Shown: in pieces, positions 42,194-55,066 of the stretch
How positions within the stretch are numbered: the stretch's first letter is position 1
Layout of the letters: each line of letters opens with the position of its first letter
NCBI GenBank assembly: GCA_021209875.1
Contig: JAGYVD010000010.1
Span: 1,054,001-1,118,000, forward strand
DNA length: 64,000 nt
DNA from: Rosellinia necatrix
Taxonomy: Eukaryota; Ascomycota; Sordariomycetes; Xylariales; Xylariaceae
Reading direction: 5' to 3'
Program-made: the position numbers and the translations under genes
The notes under the pieces: generated by a model
What the model saw: the letters and a program-made list of their open reading frames with translations, nothing else
Databases searched by the model: none
What the model was told of the DNA's origin: nothing

Positions 42194-44077
42194 ATGTCCA
42201 ACACACAGGTCGGTGGCGTCTACCAGCAGATCATAAACGACGTGATTGCCGCATCGCGTGTTGATTTCGAAGAGGGCGGTATTGACGAGACAGTTCTAGA
42301 ACAGTTGAAGAAGGTAAGCAGCATGCATATATATACATACATACTCTCTCTTGCCTCGCTCTATCTCTATCTCCCCGTCCCTCGGAGTCATCAATTTGCT
42401 CAATCAAGTGGCAATATTATCCCACTGGATTCCATTTTCACAAATTGCGTGCTTAAAAGGCAGTCCATGGTGTCTTGGATCAAGAATGCGGGCGCGATGC
42501 GACGTGGTGGTTGCGGTTTTGCTCTGTTTCCTCTTGGGTAGCCAGAGAGTCGGTCAGCCGAGGGTGGTGAGAACTGCGGGTTGGAAGAGGGGGCGGGCGG
42601 CACTATTTGGGGCTTTTATGCCTACTGCTGCCTACAACTGAGCCCCGATGACTCAGCCTTCGCCCATTGGCCCGTTTCAAGCATTGAACCCCACCACTGT
42701 TACTCACGTGCTCCACTGGCTGTGCCTACTCTCCACTCTACCCCCCTCCCCCCCCATTTCACAACGCCTACCCTAACAGCTAGCCTCATATACCCTCATA
42801 TACCTCGTTATAAGGCCGCATCCAAGAATGATTTTATCGGGCGGCTTTAATCATCATCGTCCTCCTTTTGTTTCCCCTACTCCTTTACTCCCTCGTTTCT
42901 TGAAAGCGAAGAATTACAGAAATCTAACATGATGCAATGCAATACAGGGCTGGCAGAAGAAACTCTCACAGCAACAACTGGCTGCCTTCCCCTGGGATCC
43001 TAAGCCTGAGCCGCCGCCTCCAGCTCCTGCTCCAGCACCTCAGTCAGTTACGGGGCCATCTGTCCCCCAACCCACTCCTAATGGAAATGGCTATGCTCAA
43101 CCGCAACCCCCCGCACCCCAGACTGTGCCCATGCCCATGCCAGCTGCCCAATCAGTCGGTGATGCTCGCATCAAGACTGAGCCAGCCGTCAAAGTAGAGC
43201 CTGGCCTCGAGGGTAACCAAATGTCTCAGCCCATGCCTCAAGGAGACCCGAGCAATATTGCCCAGCAGCGTGTCATCGCTCAGCTACAGAACCAGTATGG
43301 TGAGCGAGCTGCTGCGTCTATCAACAAGTTGAGAGAGCAACCTACCAGCAGCGTTGCCCCACCCCAAAACCAGCAGAGAATGGCAAATCAACCGATGCCC
43401 CAAGCATACCCTGCCCAGTATCAGAATAATGCCCAGCAACAGTATCGACCAAACGTACCTCATAACCCTGTGGCTCAGCAACAGCGCGTTCCTATGGTCA
43501 ACGGCCAACGGCCGCCTAGTTCTCAGGTCGACGGGGCTGACGACGACAGCGGCCATGTTGGCGTTCTACTCCATCAAGGCCTCAATGGCGATACAAAAGA
43601 GGTGGGCCGAATGGAAATAGATAGCATGCTTCACACACAAATCGCTGCAAGAGCTAAGGCTATGGAAGGGGGTGGCCTGATGGTACCGCTCAAGCGCGCC
43701 AACAAGGGCAAATCCGTTGCCTACCGTGCGGCAGGTGAAAATGCCGGACCATCTCAATTTGACGGGCCGGATGATGATATCAAGGATGAGGACGAGGTTG
43801 ATAGCGATGAAGACGCAATCAACTCGGACCTTGATGACCCCGATGATAACGTTGAGGGAGACGAGGATGATGAAGAAGGAGGGCAAATCATGCTTTGCAT
43901 GTACGACAAAGTGCAGCGTGTCAAGAATAAGTGGTAAGATTTAATTCGCTTGTGTCTTTTATTTCGGCACCTTCGTACTAATCCCTTTCTAGGAAGTGCG
44001 TTCTCAAAGATGGTGTTCTCAACGTTGGCGGAAAGGACTACGTCTTTCACAAGGCTACTGGAGAGTATGAATGGTGA
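42194..44077 (+). CDS. TOA1: Transcription initiation factor IIA large subunit
   Basis: Three exons: 42194-42313, 42948-43933 and 43993-44077, with introns of 634 and 59 bp. The product is 396 residues. Exon 1 codes the N-terminal four-helix-bundle part (VGGVYQQIINDVIAASRVDFEEGGIDETVLEQLKK), continued by GWQKKLSQQQLAAFPWDP across the long intron, an unmistakable TFIIA-alpha join. A Pro/Gln-rich non-conserved middle is followed by a strongly acidic stretch (about 310-355, DDDIKDEDEVDSDEDA). The C-terminal beta-barrel strand set has GGQIMLCMYDKVQRVKNKWKCVLKDGVLNVGGKDYVFHKATGEYEW, which needs the last intron removed. Toa1 with Toa2 binds TBP and stabilises it on TATA DNA for RNA polymerase II initiation. 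The first intron is about ten times longer than its neighbours'. Confidence 0.96.
42314..42947 (+). other. Unusually long first intron of TOA1
   Basis: GTAAGC donor and AATCTAAC...ATACAG acceptor bracket 634 bp. The rest of the window's introns run from 48 to 178 bp. Inside are CT-rich and TACCTC-like words and stops in every frame of the coding strand. I see no nested gene. Confidence 0.85.
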
Positions 44078-47000
44078 TTAGGCCACAGGAACTACAACGG
44101 TCTCTAGTGCCCGGCCACGTATGACGAGATAGCGGACGTTGCATATTCATACAGGAGAACTTGGTCTGGTCTCGGGCCCCATAAGGTGACGACTAGGTAC
44201 GCTGATGAATTTCCAATCAGGCCAAGCGGAGTAGGTCTTTGGCCAGTTCTTAGGTATGCTCCTTGAAGTAGAGGATGCGAGGGCACTAAAAAGGACAACC
44301 ATTTTTATGTGTACTGCGCTCGCCTGCATGGCATCTTTAAGACTCTGTCTCTGCTTTGATTTTCTTTTATCGTCGAGCATGAGGGGAAGTGGTTCTCGTT
44401 TAGACTCGGTGTACAGGAAGGAGAGTAATATCCGAGCCAAATCGCCCTACGCTACAAATTGACGAATAGGTATCCGCAATAAGACAGGAATCGGATGTAC
44501 GATAGATAATACGATTGATGTTTCATGAATTTCCGAGTTATTCTGCCAAGTAAACATCAGTAGTAGATTCTAACGCATGTGCCCACGCGTATTTTAAACA
44601 TGCTATCCTACTCTTTCAGCCGCTGTCCATTCCACCATACTTGTTGTTTTTTGTGCTTCCTAGTTTTCCCTATATCACGAGTAACCGAGTATATCCAATC
44701 TCGATAGTAATTAGAACCATCGTCATATTACCAACATAGTCGCTTGTAAAACGGCATTGCAGGGGTTTTTTCTATTTGTCCCTTGCGCGAGAATATTACT
44801 TTCTATAAAAACCTAATGCCAAAACTTGGGAAGAAATGTGTCATCTAGCAAGAGCTATTAAGAAGATTCGACTGAACAGTTTTCTCATGAATATTTTAAT
44901 TTCAATGCTAAAAAAACCTTCCGTAAGTGCTACCTAATTCCTCCCTATGTAGCGAACACATACGTTCATAGTACCTAAGCATACTTATTAAGGTTCACCA
45001 TCCCCTAAGTAAATAATGGCCCCTTGGACAGTTAGGCTAACCCTTCTCGACTATTTGAAGAACCATTTAAGAAACAGCCCAATCAGACGTTTTAGACACG
45101 AATTGCCATGCTTTGCATTCTAATCATCTACGTTTTAGAGAGAGGAGCTACGAGGGAGGGAGAGAGGGAGGTTTTCAGCTAAGGGGGGGGCCTCGGCAGA
45201 TGAAGTGGCTGGGCTTGTTCCCCCTCCATCTATCGGCGCTGCTCGGGCTGAGATAACTACGCCCCTTTCCGCAGGATTGGATACGGTAGAAACAAACCCC
45301 CCTCTCCCCCTCCCCCCGTTTTACCCTTCCAAAATGCGATGAGCTCCCAAGGCGGAACTAGGGCACCATCCTCAATAGGGCAGCGGTGTGCCCAGATTAG
45401 AGAAACGCGAGGCGTGACATCTGTGCAACGGGGGGCAGGTAGGAAATACGATAATATTTCGGCTACCTTGATACACTGCGGTATATATCACCATAACCAA
45501 TCGCTAACCGTCCTTGTTCGCTTCCCTATGCCGTTAGCTGACGAGCCTCATGATATGTGCGCTTTAGCTACGAGCTTATCGATCGTGCTCCATGACGTGT
45601 TTCATGCTATCTGCTCTTGCCCTACATAGCCAGCGGACTAAGTCAACTGTGGTCGCTCAATCACACCACAGATTGCTGGCCCCTTCCAGGAAGTTGAGAG
45701 ACCTGCTTATCCTCTTAGAATAGTAGTATATTTTAGAAAAGTCTCGGGGGTATCATCTATAATCCAGGCGATTTACAGTCATATCGGCTCCGCTAAGTTA
45801 TTAGCCTTGCTCAATTTGAACGTACGGAAAGACATGGCAAGTGTACACTGGACAGTAGCCTTGGTGTTGGGAGAATGTAGCTGGCTGATCCTCTCGCCGC
45901 GCAACAGCGTTAATGTAACCATAAATACTGTAAGCAGGTGCGAAGAGATCGACGAAACACAAAATAAATTAGGGCTCCTAGAACTCGCATGGCGCATGGC
46001 ATCACGTCATCGAGATACTTTATTGTTGGCGTAATCGTACGACTCAACAATCTTGGACGGCAATACGGTAGAATAGGCCGGGAACCTTGGCGCCGTCGTA
46101 CTGCATATGAATGTTGTAGAAGGGCTAACAGCCCTAGGATCCGGAATTGGAGCCACACTACTCTAAATTCTGGTATAATATCGCAGAAAGGGGCAAGGAG
46201 AAGCGTTCATTGGAGCTTGGGATCGTCCAACTCTATGTCCTAGATAGCTCTTTAGGCGCCTTCCGAGAGCGCCGGTTGCCGTAGTCGCAATATATCGGCC
46301 ACAAGGTTGGATCTTGTGTGGTAGACGTGGAGCTACATATCGAAGCCCCGAAACAGTGTAAATAATGAATGTGGTCTGTATGCCGTGTCGGTGTGATGCC
46401 GTCTATCCGGGCGGGATGAGACAGGATTATGAAAGATAGCCTAATATTTAGTGCCATCGGTTGATGCAAGGAGTTTTGCTCCTTTGAATACTCCACGGCT
46501 TGCACCCCCGAGGTTAGTAGTAGTTTATAATAGTGGTCGTCCGGTCCTCTACCCACCGTTTTGCGTGCATGCGAAGGGCAGTTGGGAGACTGCTCATCAC
46601 TGGAAGTCTACTTATTCATTTTCATTTTACATCTCAAAAGGGTTATCTCATAATTGTTGATCTTCCCGTCGCTAATTTTCTATACATGTTCTCATATTGA
46701 TTAGGCTTTTGGTGCCATCGGAGGTGACAGGTAGGGCCGGGTCTCCTTTTCACAGACAAGCCGCCACAGCCGTGATATACAGGGAACTTTTAGGCGGGAA
46801 TAATTTAATACATATCGTTCATGGGCAACGCTACCAGGTCAAAGAGAGCGATCGCACTGAGGAGGGATATATTCGTTGGTTGTGATAGGCAATGGTGTAC
46901 AAGCCATTGGTTGCCCGGTGGGTTGAACTGGGCTAGAGTAATGACTCGTCACGTCCCGACAAGCTGGTAAGAAACCCTTGTTTCGTTGGACAGGCTAGTA

Positions 47001-47976
47001 TCCGGCTAATCGGCTGTCCGTATTGGAGACTATTTGTTGTACATCCGTTGTACAAAGGTTTCAGATGGCGGTGGCGGTGATATCTCCCGGGCGGATGGCG
47101 GGTCGGTAGTGGTTAGCCATCTACGGGAGAGACATATGCGGCAGTTGGAGACCCTCATTAGACGCAATCCTAGCCCGGTCAGCTTTTTTAGCAGAAGGGG
47201 CGAGACAATGAGTCAATGTGACCAAGACCCATTATCACAATAAGGGGTCTTGAGCAAGGGAGCAGGGTACCAACTAATAACAGCAATACTGCCCCATCAT
47301 GTCTTACGCAGGTTTAGGATATCGTGCATTGGATAAGCAGACCACGCGAGGCCCTTGATCTAACACGTCGATCCAAGCGGCTCGCGCGCGAAGTTCGTTG
47401 GCACCGGTCGGCCGAGTAACTACCCTTCCCTTATGATCGTACGGGGAAAGCGACAGATGCATACGTAGAATATGGTTCCGGTCTGTAGACACACACCGCT
47501 GATTTTTATTTCCGGACCCAGTGCCATGGATCGCTAAACCCAGCCCAGCCGTGTTATACAGTATCACATACTAATGCCGGGCTCACTCGTGTGTGCGCGC
47601 CCCGGCCGTCAGCCCGGGTCGTCCACCCCCGTTTATTATCGCTTGAGTCGTAAGGGGCTGTCCACCAAGGAATACGCTATGTACCTCGCGGGAGGGCCCC
47701 GTGGGCAAAAGTAGTTTAACGGGGTCCCGACAGGTCGGCTCAGTCATCCTTCGTCCAAGGCGATCACGTCTTGTGACATTGTAGATGTTGGGTGGTCGCA
47801 ATATGGTTTCACGCTAGGTCGTCCAAGCCGGTGTAGGTAAGCACTAATGAGGCCAAGTATAACGGCCAGTATTGTCACTGTTGTGGTGATGGCGGATGGG
47901 CCGCGTCCTACAAGAATGGGACGAATATACAGTAAATGGGGGCCCTACATCACGTCGTAATGCCACGTCAAGCGCT

Positions 47977-48033
47977 TATTTTATTATTATTATTATTATT
48001 ATTTTTTATTTTTTATTTTATTTTTTATATTTT
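47977..48033 (+). repeat. (ATT)n and TTTTA-rich low-complexity tract
   Basis: ATT trinucleotides followed by T-rich TTTTATT words. Confidence 0.9.
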
Positions 48034-48630
48034 CAGCCTGGGGATGAGTGGCATTTGATCGCATGTATGTATCAACCGCCTGGCCGGCGTTGGCCAATGC
48101 TAGTGTTCCTAGCGCCTAAAACGATACCGAATAAGGGAATTGGAAGATATTGCCAGCTAGGGGAAGAGCGCACCAGGCCCGGTAGAGTCCGTAATGATAC
48201 GAGACTGGCTCATCAGACTGGACAGCGAGGCCCCGTGAGGTTGGCAAGGCCCGAAGCTCTAGAGGAAGGGAGGGAGGGTTTACGCGCGACCTATCCGGGC
48301 CGGGCAATCGCGCTTTGGCCCTTTGAGATCCTGTAGCCCGAGCCGGTGGGATAGAAAACCCAACGTCCATCGCATGCGAAAAGCGAATGGGGCGATGGCC
48401 TGTTATGAGCTGCAGGATTCATACCTAGTTGAAGGGTCACATGGCGTCTGGCATTTACGAGCTAATCAAACCGACGGCCGCAGAATTGCCCGCCCATTAT
48501 CTTACAATTTCCGGCCGTAGACCGTAGACCGTAGACGCACGTGCCGCCGCGTGTATGGCGATTGGAGGTCAGGATCCTACATTCAGGATCCTACACGAAA
48601 CGAAACCGAGGAGGGATGTGTCGCAATGCC

Positions 48631-48675
48631 TGTAGAAGGCATTGTTGTAGAGGGCGTTGCTGTAGAAGGCGTTGT
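48631..48675 (-). repeat. Three 15-bp tandem units, multiple of three
   Basis: Units TGTAGAAGGCATTGT, TGTAGAGGGCGTTGC and TGTAGAAGGCGTTGT. In the minus-strand frame they read as a pentapeptide repeat NAFYS/NALYN/NAFYR. Confidence 0.85.
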
Positions 48676-49208
48676 GAGAGGCAACAAGACAAGTGCTATT
48701 TCCCTCCGGTCCTCCGATTGACACATGCGAATGCTGATGCGCATGGGAGGGGGAGGAAATACGGAGGGGGAGGCCCATCCAAAGAGACGACATAATTTAG
48801 TGTGCAGAGTTGGAGAGAGACAGGCGAGGCCAAAGCTCGGATTCACTCGGCTGAAGAGTGAAGAGGCTGTTGGCGCACAAATGGGGCCTACCCGACAGTC
48901 TGGGACGCTAAATATTCAGCCAATCAGAGCGCGGCGCGCTCGGCCTCCTATCCCAGTCCGGAAGCCCAGCACAACCAAATCTGTGGTCGGCTATTATAGT
49001 TATGTGCTAGGTTATCTGGGTACCTAAGTAGGTAGTACCATTTTTGGGTCGGTGTCCCTCCAGAGGGGGGGAGTGTGGGTCTATCCAGGTTGCGAGGTGG
49101 GTAGGGACTACCCGCGTTTTAAGTAAGTGTCTACTTAATTACTTGCTTCATGTATGTGGCGTAGTCGTTGCCTCTGCTAACCACCCAATGTACCTACTAT
49201 ATCATGTG

Positions 49209-49237
49209 CTACCTACCTACCTACCTACCTACCTACT
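49209..49237 (+). repeat. (CTAC)n tetranucleotide run
   Basis: Seven tandem CTAC units, the longest pure TAGG/CCTA tract in the left half of the desert. Confidence 0.95.
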
Positions 49238-49636
49238 TGCCTCCCTGCCTAACGTTACAAGTATACCGGAATAGGTGCGTTGTCTCGCCGACTCTCTGCT
49301 TGCCTGTCCGCCGAGTTTGGGGTGCTCTTAGACTGCCTACAAGCTACAAGTCCATGGTAGGGTAGCCAATTTGGTAGGGGACATCTCCACACCCCCCTAT
49401 CCCCCTCGGCCTCATCGCGACACCAACCATCCGCATCGTGTATCCTGTTAGTTGCTGCTTGCTTGCATCGTGCGCTGGCCTACGGTTATGATCGCCCAAA
49501 CAACCTTGTGGCCATCGCATCTGGCCTGAAATTAACTGCCAAGCTGATAGATTGATATCTGACGTGGCGGGTGGTGCATCCTTATAGTGCCACTACTTGT
49601 ATGCATGAGTAAGGTAGATGGATGGCTGGTGAAGGA

Positions 49637-50190
49637 CTATCCAAAGATCTCTGGCGCTGATTGGCCGGCGGCGGGAATGACGAAGGCGAGTGGTGGTATT
49701 TTCTTGAGGCATAGATATCTCCAGGAGCCGGGATAGTCCATGAGTACCCAGTACACGCGCGGTAGATGCGTCGAGGCCAAAGCGTGGTGGTTGGTGTGCA
49801 TGATGTGTCGCTTCCCTGCGCTTTGCCGTGGAATTCGTAACCTTCTGCCAGCGTCAACCCAGCAGGACACTCGCTTTTGACCTTGGCCATGTCCTCTTCG
49901 GTGGCGTAGCGGGGCGACTCTGCGGCACCGGTACTGACGCATTCGTAGTGAGTGCGGCTTATGAGGTTTATCACAGGTATGGGTTATGGGCTTGTCTTTC
50001 TAAACCTGTGGGCTTACAGCGTCTAGGGGCCATGGCAAGTGGTGCAATGTTGTAAACGCTTTCTTGTGCGTTGGGACCATGGACGGACGGGTTGTCGCAT
50101 CTGCGTGATTCGCCCGTCAGGAGATCCGCAGATGCCCCGTTGCCGTTCAAATTGAATAACGGCCGACCCCCGTCGAGTAGGATAAGCTAG
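49637..50190 (-). pseudogene. Possible decayed or unrecognised protein gene
   Basis: Three minus-strand blocks stand out from surrounding DNA by GC-rich third positions. Block A (about 50,190-50,030) follows a CTAG acceptor-like site and reads LILLDGGRPLFNLNGNG...NIAPLAMAPRR, ending at a GTAAGC donor-like site. Block B (about 49,958-49,800) reads THYECVSTGAAESP...KSECPAGLTLAEGYEF. Block C (about 49,822-49,637) reads HTNHHALASTHLPRVYW...WRYLCLKKIPPL in a shifted frame and ends in TAG. Splice phases between A and B do not match, and B to C needs a frameshift, so I treat it as a relic. Cysteines and Asn/Gly content would suit a small secreted protein, but I recognise no family. It could also be chance coding-like composition. 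Confidence 0.28.
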
Positions 50191-53100
50191 TGTTTTTTAA
50201 TGTCGTGCCTACGGGGGTATCAATTCCATTTGATTCCTGTACTAGACTGGAAGTGAACCTATATTAGCCCGCAATGGTTTATGTCTACATATTGTCGCGA
50301 GATTGCGCAACCAGCTTGCTGGTACTCCTCTCTTCCTGTTCTGTCTTTCTCTAACGATTCGGAAATATAAATTGAACCGCACAACTCATTGGGCAAAAGC
50401 TTTCGTAAATTCCCCAAAAGGTTCTATGACATGTTAGAGTTGGGGAGAGCAGGTCTACGTGTACTGGCCATCATTACGGATACCCCGGTGGCGGTGGCAC
50501 TAGGACACTCTACGGATTGATGGACTGCTCGCGGGGCTTGGGAAACGACAGGTTTTGCTGCACGGTTCGGGGAGGGTGTCTCTTGATGGAGGCCTTCTAT
50601 TAGTTCCTAGTCACTAAATCCAAGGGAAGTGGCTCGGTTTCACCAACCGGACATCTTACTAGTCACATAGCCAGTGGGGAACACCAGGGGAGCGTGGATA
50701 TTGCTTACCAAAATGCCGGGAGAGGGTCGGTCCGTTTATTGGCTACGAGTGTAGAGTCGATGTTCCCGTCTGCTTCCAGAGAAATTGGCCATTGGGGGTA
50801 CCTATCTTACCGATGTATATGTACACCAAGACAGGGATGGATGTACATACATTAGCTCTAGTTAAATCCTCTTTCTTCTGCGACTAGGCTCGTGTCTTCC
50901 ATCTGCTGGGTCAGCTGGGGCGTGAGGCTTTGGCTCCAGGGCTAATGCTATTTATCATCTTGACGGTATGCCGTACTCGGCCATCTGTTTTCCGTCGTCA
51001 CATCGTCGGTATAATGACCCGTAAAATCATCCTATTATGAGCTGACAAGGGGGATGCGAAATGTTACTAACGCCTTGTTAGTATTGACATAACAACGGAG
51101 CCGGAAAACGGCTGTTGGTCTATTTTCTCCTTGGGAAGCAATAAGAAACGAGATATATACATAATATGTATGTGTGAGTTAATTCTTGATATTGCGGGGT
51201 GGAATTGTGACGCACACCCAGCTCGGCGGACTAATAAGAAAAATGGAATAGTCACTTAACGAACTTTTCATTTCTATTGGTGTGTGATATGCAATGACTC
51301 GTCGGCCACTAAGGGTCTTCGATCCGTGTGCCTGTAACCGGCGCCTCTCGGTGGTACAAAAACGGCACGATTTTTCATGTGATCGGTAGTGACAGCACCA
51401 CATGATTGTACTCTGTGTGGGCGACATCGTTTTCATGAATGGACTATATAAGTGTCTCTGCCTAGGGAATGAAGTCGATATACTTCGTGGTATTGCGCTG
51501 TGTCTTTATATATATGAAACCTCCATGATGAAATCGGTGGGATATATCTGTGTGCGGTTTGCGTTCCGCCAAGTACCTATGCACTTGGAATATCTGATCC
51601 AAGACTTGGCTTTAGAATGTATCACGAAATAGCCAAAACACTTCAAAGGGTAGACCATTGGTACAGACCGGTGTAGCCGCAACTCAGAATTAGTGCTGCC
51701 ACGCTTTCTCCCCGAGACGCTGGTGTTGGTGTGGGCAGGCCGAGATGAGGGATTGTATTCAAAGATAGCCGGACGGACGCATGGTATGACGATTGGAAGT
51801 AACCGGTACAACTAATCGTACCAACCCCTTTGCTAGGATGACCCCCAATCAGACCCGAGAAATGGTTAATTGGCGGGACGTCCCGGTGGTGTGGATATCC
51901 CCGTCATGTTTGTAGTTTGATAAGCCTCCGTCCCTCCTATTTGACCACATCGGAGCAAATCCTCGGAGGCTAGGCCTGATGTCTGGGGTACACGAAAATC
52001 TGGCGTTGAACCAAGCCTCCGGAATTCGAAAGGGAGCCCCAAAGAGCGAATTAGACATATCACCGACTGAGTGGTAAGGTTCCTTGATCGTCTCTGTGAT
52101 GTGTCCGACGACGATGCGCCACAATTATCTTGTGTGACATTCCTCGCATCGTGCTTGTTTTTCCTCGCCTTGGCATATATGTATGTAATTCCCGTCGGTC
52201 TTCAAGCCTAAGAGAACTAAATACCAAGCAGCACTGATGATAGGCTGACGGCCACCTGTCGAACCTGCGCGCTATTTTTGATTGCGTCTGCTGTAGTGAG
52301 CCACCTCATACGAGATCATGTGTGGCATATGAATGTCTATAGTACGCGATTCATGTTCCGTCCCAGATACCACTAACGAATTAGATGGTACGCTCTACAT
52401 ACCTTATGACGGGCCACTAGTTTCGTGACTTTGACCCGGCCAGCCGGGTCATGCTCTGCCCAATCTGTGATACGACTTTAGCAGGTCTAAATATATGCGA
52501 CGCTTTCTGTAGGGGCTAGATGAACACGATGGTGGCTGTCATTCGTGGGCGTTCATCGTTGGCCGTCCCGCAGCCATATCCGACCGGTTGGAGCCCCGGG
52601 CACATTGCTAAGTTGCCGAGAATGGCACGCACGTTACTTGTTTAGCAAATGGGTGTAGGCCGGTCTTCATGTGCGGTCAGCTAATGATAATTGGACCGAG
52701 AAGAAGAAGAGGATACAGGCCATTACCTATCTAGAAAATCTCAAGAGCAGAGACTAGCTTCAGGGATAGAGAGACGTTCCTGCAACCTTGATGATAATAA
52801 GTAGTAACCTGGGTAATACGCATATATAATAAATAATAGCTAAGACCGAGATACGAAAAAAAAAAAAAGGGGAGGGGGGGGGGGGTTAAGCCTCCCATAT
52901 AGCTTGCACAACTGATTGCTACATAAGTGGTAGACTTTTTAGATTGTTTACATGACTTCGTTCCTTGTCATGCTAGGTTAGAGTGTGTTATCTCACATAT
53001 AGGTACCTGACCTTAAGTTAGCTCTTTGTTCTTCTTGTCATCGTGCACGTGCTAGCTGGGAAGTGCCTGGTCCTCCCATGCCGGAAATTTCAATAAACCA

Positions 53101-54640
53101 CTTCAGTGGCCTACGCGAACATATACACATGTACTTTTCATGGTACTTCGGGATACCTTGGCTCGTATCCACCATAATTTCGTATATGGTTAGTCTGAAA
53201 GGTGTATGGCCTCGTCAGTCTCTTGTTTAAGTTTTGGCAGAGGTGCATAGATAGGTGGGTCTCGATGTACAGTCTACCTAAGTGTGTACCTCTAACTATT
53301 CAGTAGGTAGGTAGGTAGTTACTATAATGCTGCGTTCTGTGAGGGGCTTGTACTCTTCAATCCCAAAGGTCTACCTAATGCTAATATAGACTTGAAAAAT
53401 AAATAATTAATTAGAACTTGATTTCTCAATGATTAGTTGAAGTAAATTACATGGAACCAACGGCAGGACGAGCCTTAGAATACCTGCCTACCTACTTACC
53501 TGTTTTGGCATGTTATGATCCCATCATCATGTTTTTGTTTTTGATTGAAAAGCTGTGGGTGTGTCTGGGCATGTTGCATTATTACTCACAATATATCTGT
53601 GCATCGTGTTATTATACTTATCCTTCTCTCTGCAACTGCAACATAGCTAGGCGAGCTGTTCAGGGTACCCGGTCTCTTCATGTCTAGGTATGCTCAAACT
53701 TATCAGTAGCGATCAAGGCAGATGTAGCCAGTGCCTATAGAGGTTGAAGACAATTGATACTTTGATAGGCACTTACTTACTGTTAGTAAGGTTACCTGCC
53801 TACCGACCTACCTACCTACCCATACGTCCGGCCAATACTACATTTCCCTCTTCTGGAGACTGATTCCTGTCTCTCTCCTGGTACTTATACACTAATGCTG
53901 TACACAAGGGAGGCGCGCATCGTGCCCTATTCTACACGCACTACTGCAGGTCATTATCTGCGGGTACCGAAGAGCAAGTGAGATGCTCAGGTGAGGGAAG
54001 GTACCTACTGCGCAGGTCGACCTCTTTTTAACCGTAGTACAGGCCTAATCTGATTTGAGTTAAGACTCAAACTGACCGCCTTGAGGTATCTGTGCTCGGG
54101 AAAATAACAATGATTACTTGCATGCTACAAGTGCATCCATAAGGGCCGCCGGGGAGGGCTTAATAATGGGATTACCTAACCCGTCTAAGGTACTTGGGAG
54201 TATATCCACCTAGGTATCTCGATACATCCTACTTACACTACCAACATACTCCCTCCCCGAGCTGCGCGCGTAGTGCAGTGGCGCGGTGGGTTAGCGCCTC
54301 CCGTCCCGCACCTTCTGCGTTTCGGCTGCATCCATGTATGCGTGTGTCAGTGCCCAAGGTTGTGTCAGTACGCTAGTCCAGGACTTAGCCATGGCGGACA
54401 GCTAAGCCCTGTTGGGCCATCGCCTTTGTCGTGCCCAGGTAGCAAGTCCTGCCAATGTATTCTGTAGTCGCTATACCGGCTTGTCTGCTCCCCCAAATTT
54501 CCCACCGCTAGCCTACCTAGGTACCTGCCACCACTCCCCCACCGTCACCAAGCCCGTCTCTCAATCGATCGATTCCTTGCTCAACCTTTTCGCGACCCCG
54601 ACATCATAATACCGCGCCGTCTGAGTTTGTGCTTAAATAT
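50191..54640. other. Second gene desert, middle part
   Basis: About 4.4 kb with no supported gene. It contains an A13-G-rich tract at 52,856-52,885, TAGG runs at 53,303-53,319 and CCTA runs at 53,791-53,822. A segment at about 54,270-54,300 has a perfect pol III A-box-like word but no good B box. Open frames are short. Confidence 0.5.
52856..52885 (+). repeat. A-run joined to G-run
   Basis: Thirteen A followed by GGGGAGGGGGGGGGGGG. Confidence 0.95.
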
Positions 54641-55066
54641 TAGACTTTTCTCGCCTTGACCTCCGACTCTCCCACTCTTCCATCTCTGGCCTCACTCACG
54701 ACATCCGTCTCACCCGTCCACACCTGCCGCCTTTGTAACCCATTCCCACCGCGCGCCGCCTCCATCGCCGGATCCTCTATGTCCTGACATGTTCTACTCT
54801 CTGCCATACGTACCATCGAGCTCCATCCCGTCCGGCGGTTCCTGTCCGCTTCTGCCTCATGCATTGTTTCCCCATCCCCGTGCTTAAACGACATCTTCAG
54901 GGCTTTCCCAGCTGGGGTACAGCTGATTCGAGCCCCATCCGAGCTCCCGCGGGCTCTCTGAGCAACTTATACCTCCACGCGTAACAATCTCTGCATCCGC
55001 CGGCCCTGCGTGGTAGGAGAACGGCTCGGCGCATGACGAACGCGGCGTGTCAGGTCTAGATTGGTC
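54641..55066. other. Upstream region of the methyltransferase gene
   Basis: Pyrimidine-rich on the plus strand, fitting a fungal 5' leader. The minus-strand frame in the same DNA is just the G-rich complement and is not believed. Confidence 0.5.

Larger units (their letters stand above)
44078..49636. other. Second gene desert, left part
   Basis: About 5.5 kb downstream of TOA1 without a supported gene. Held features: purine-rich and pyrimidine-rich tracts at 45,140-45,180 and 45,296-45,320, an AT-rich TTATT run at 47,977-48,033, a 7-8 bp triple repeat at 48,513-48,537 and a 15-bp triple repeat at 48,631-48,675. A CCTA run lies at 49,209-49,237. All open frames are short and have no family signature. 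Confidence 0.5.
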
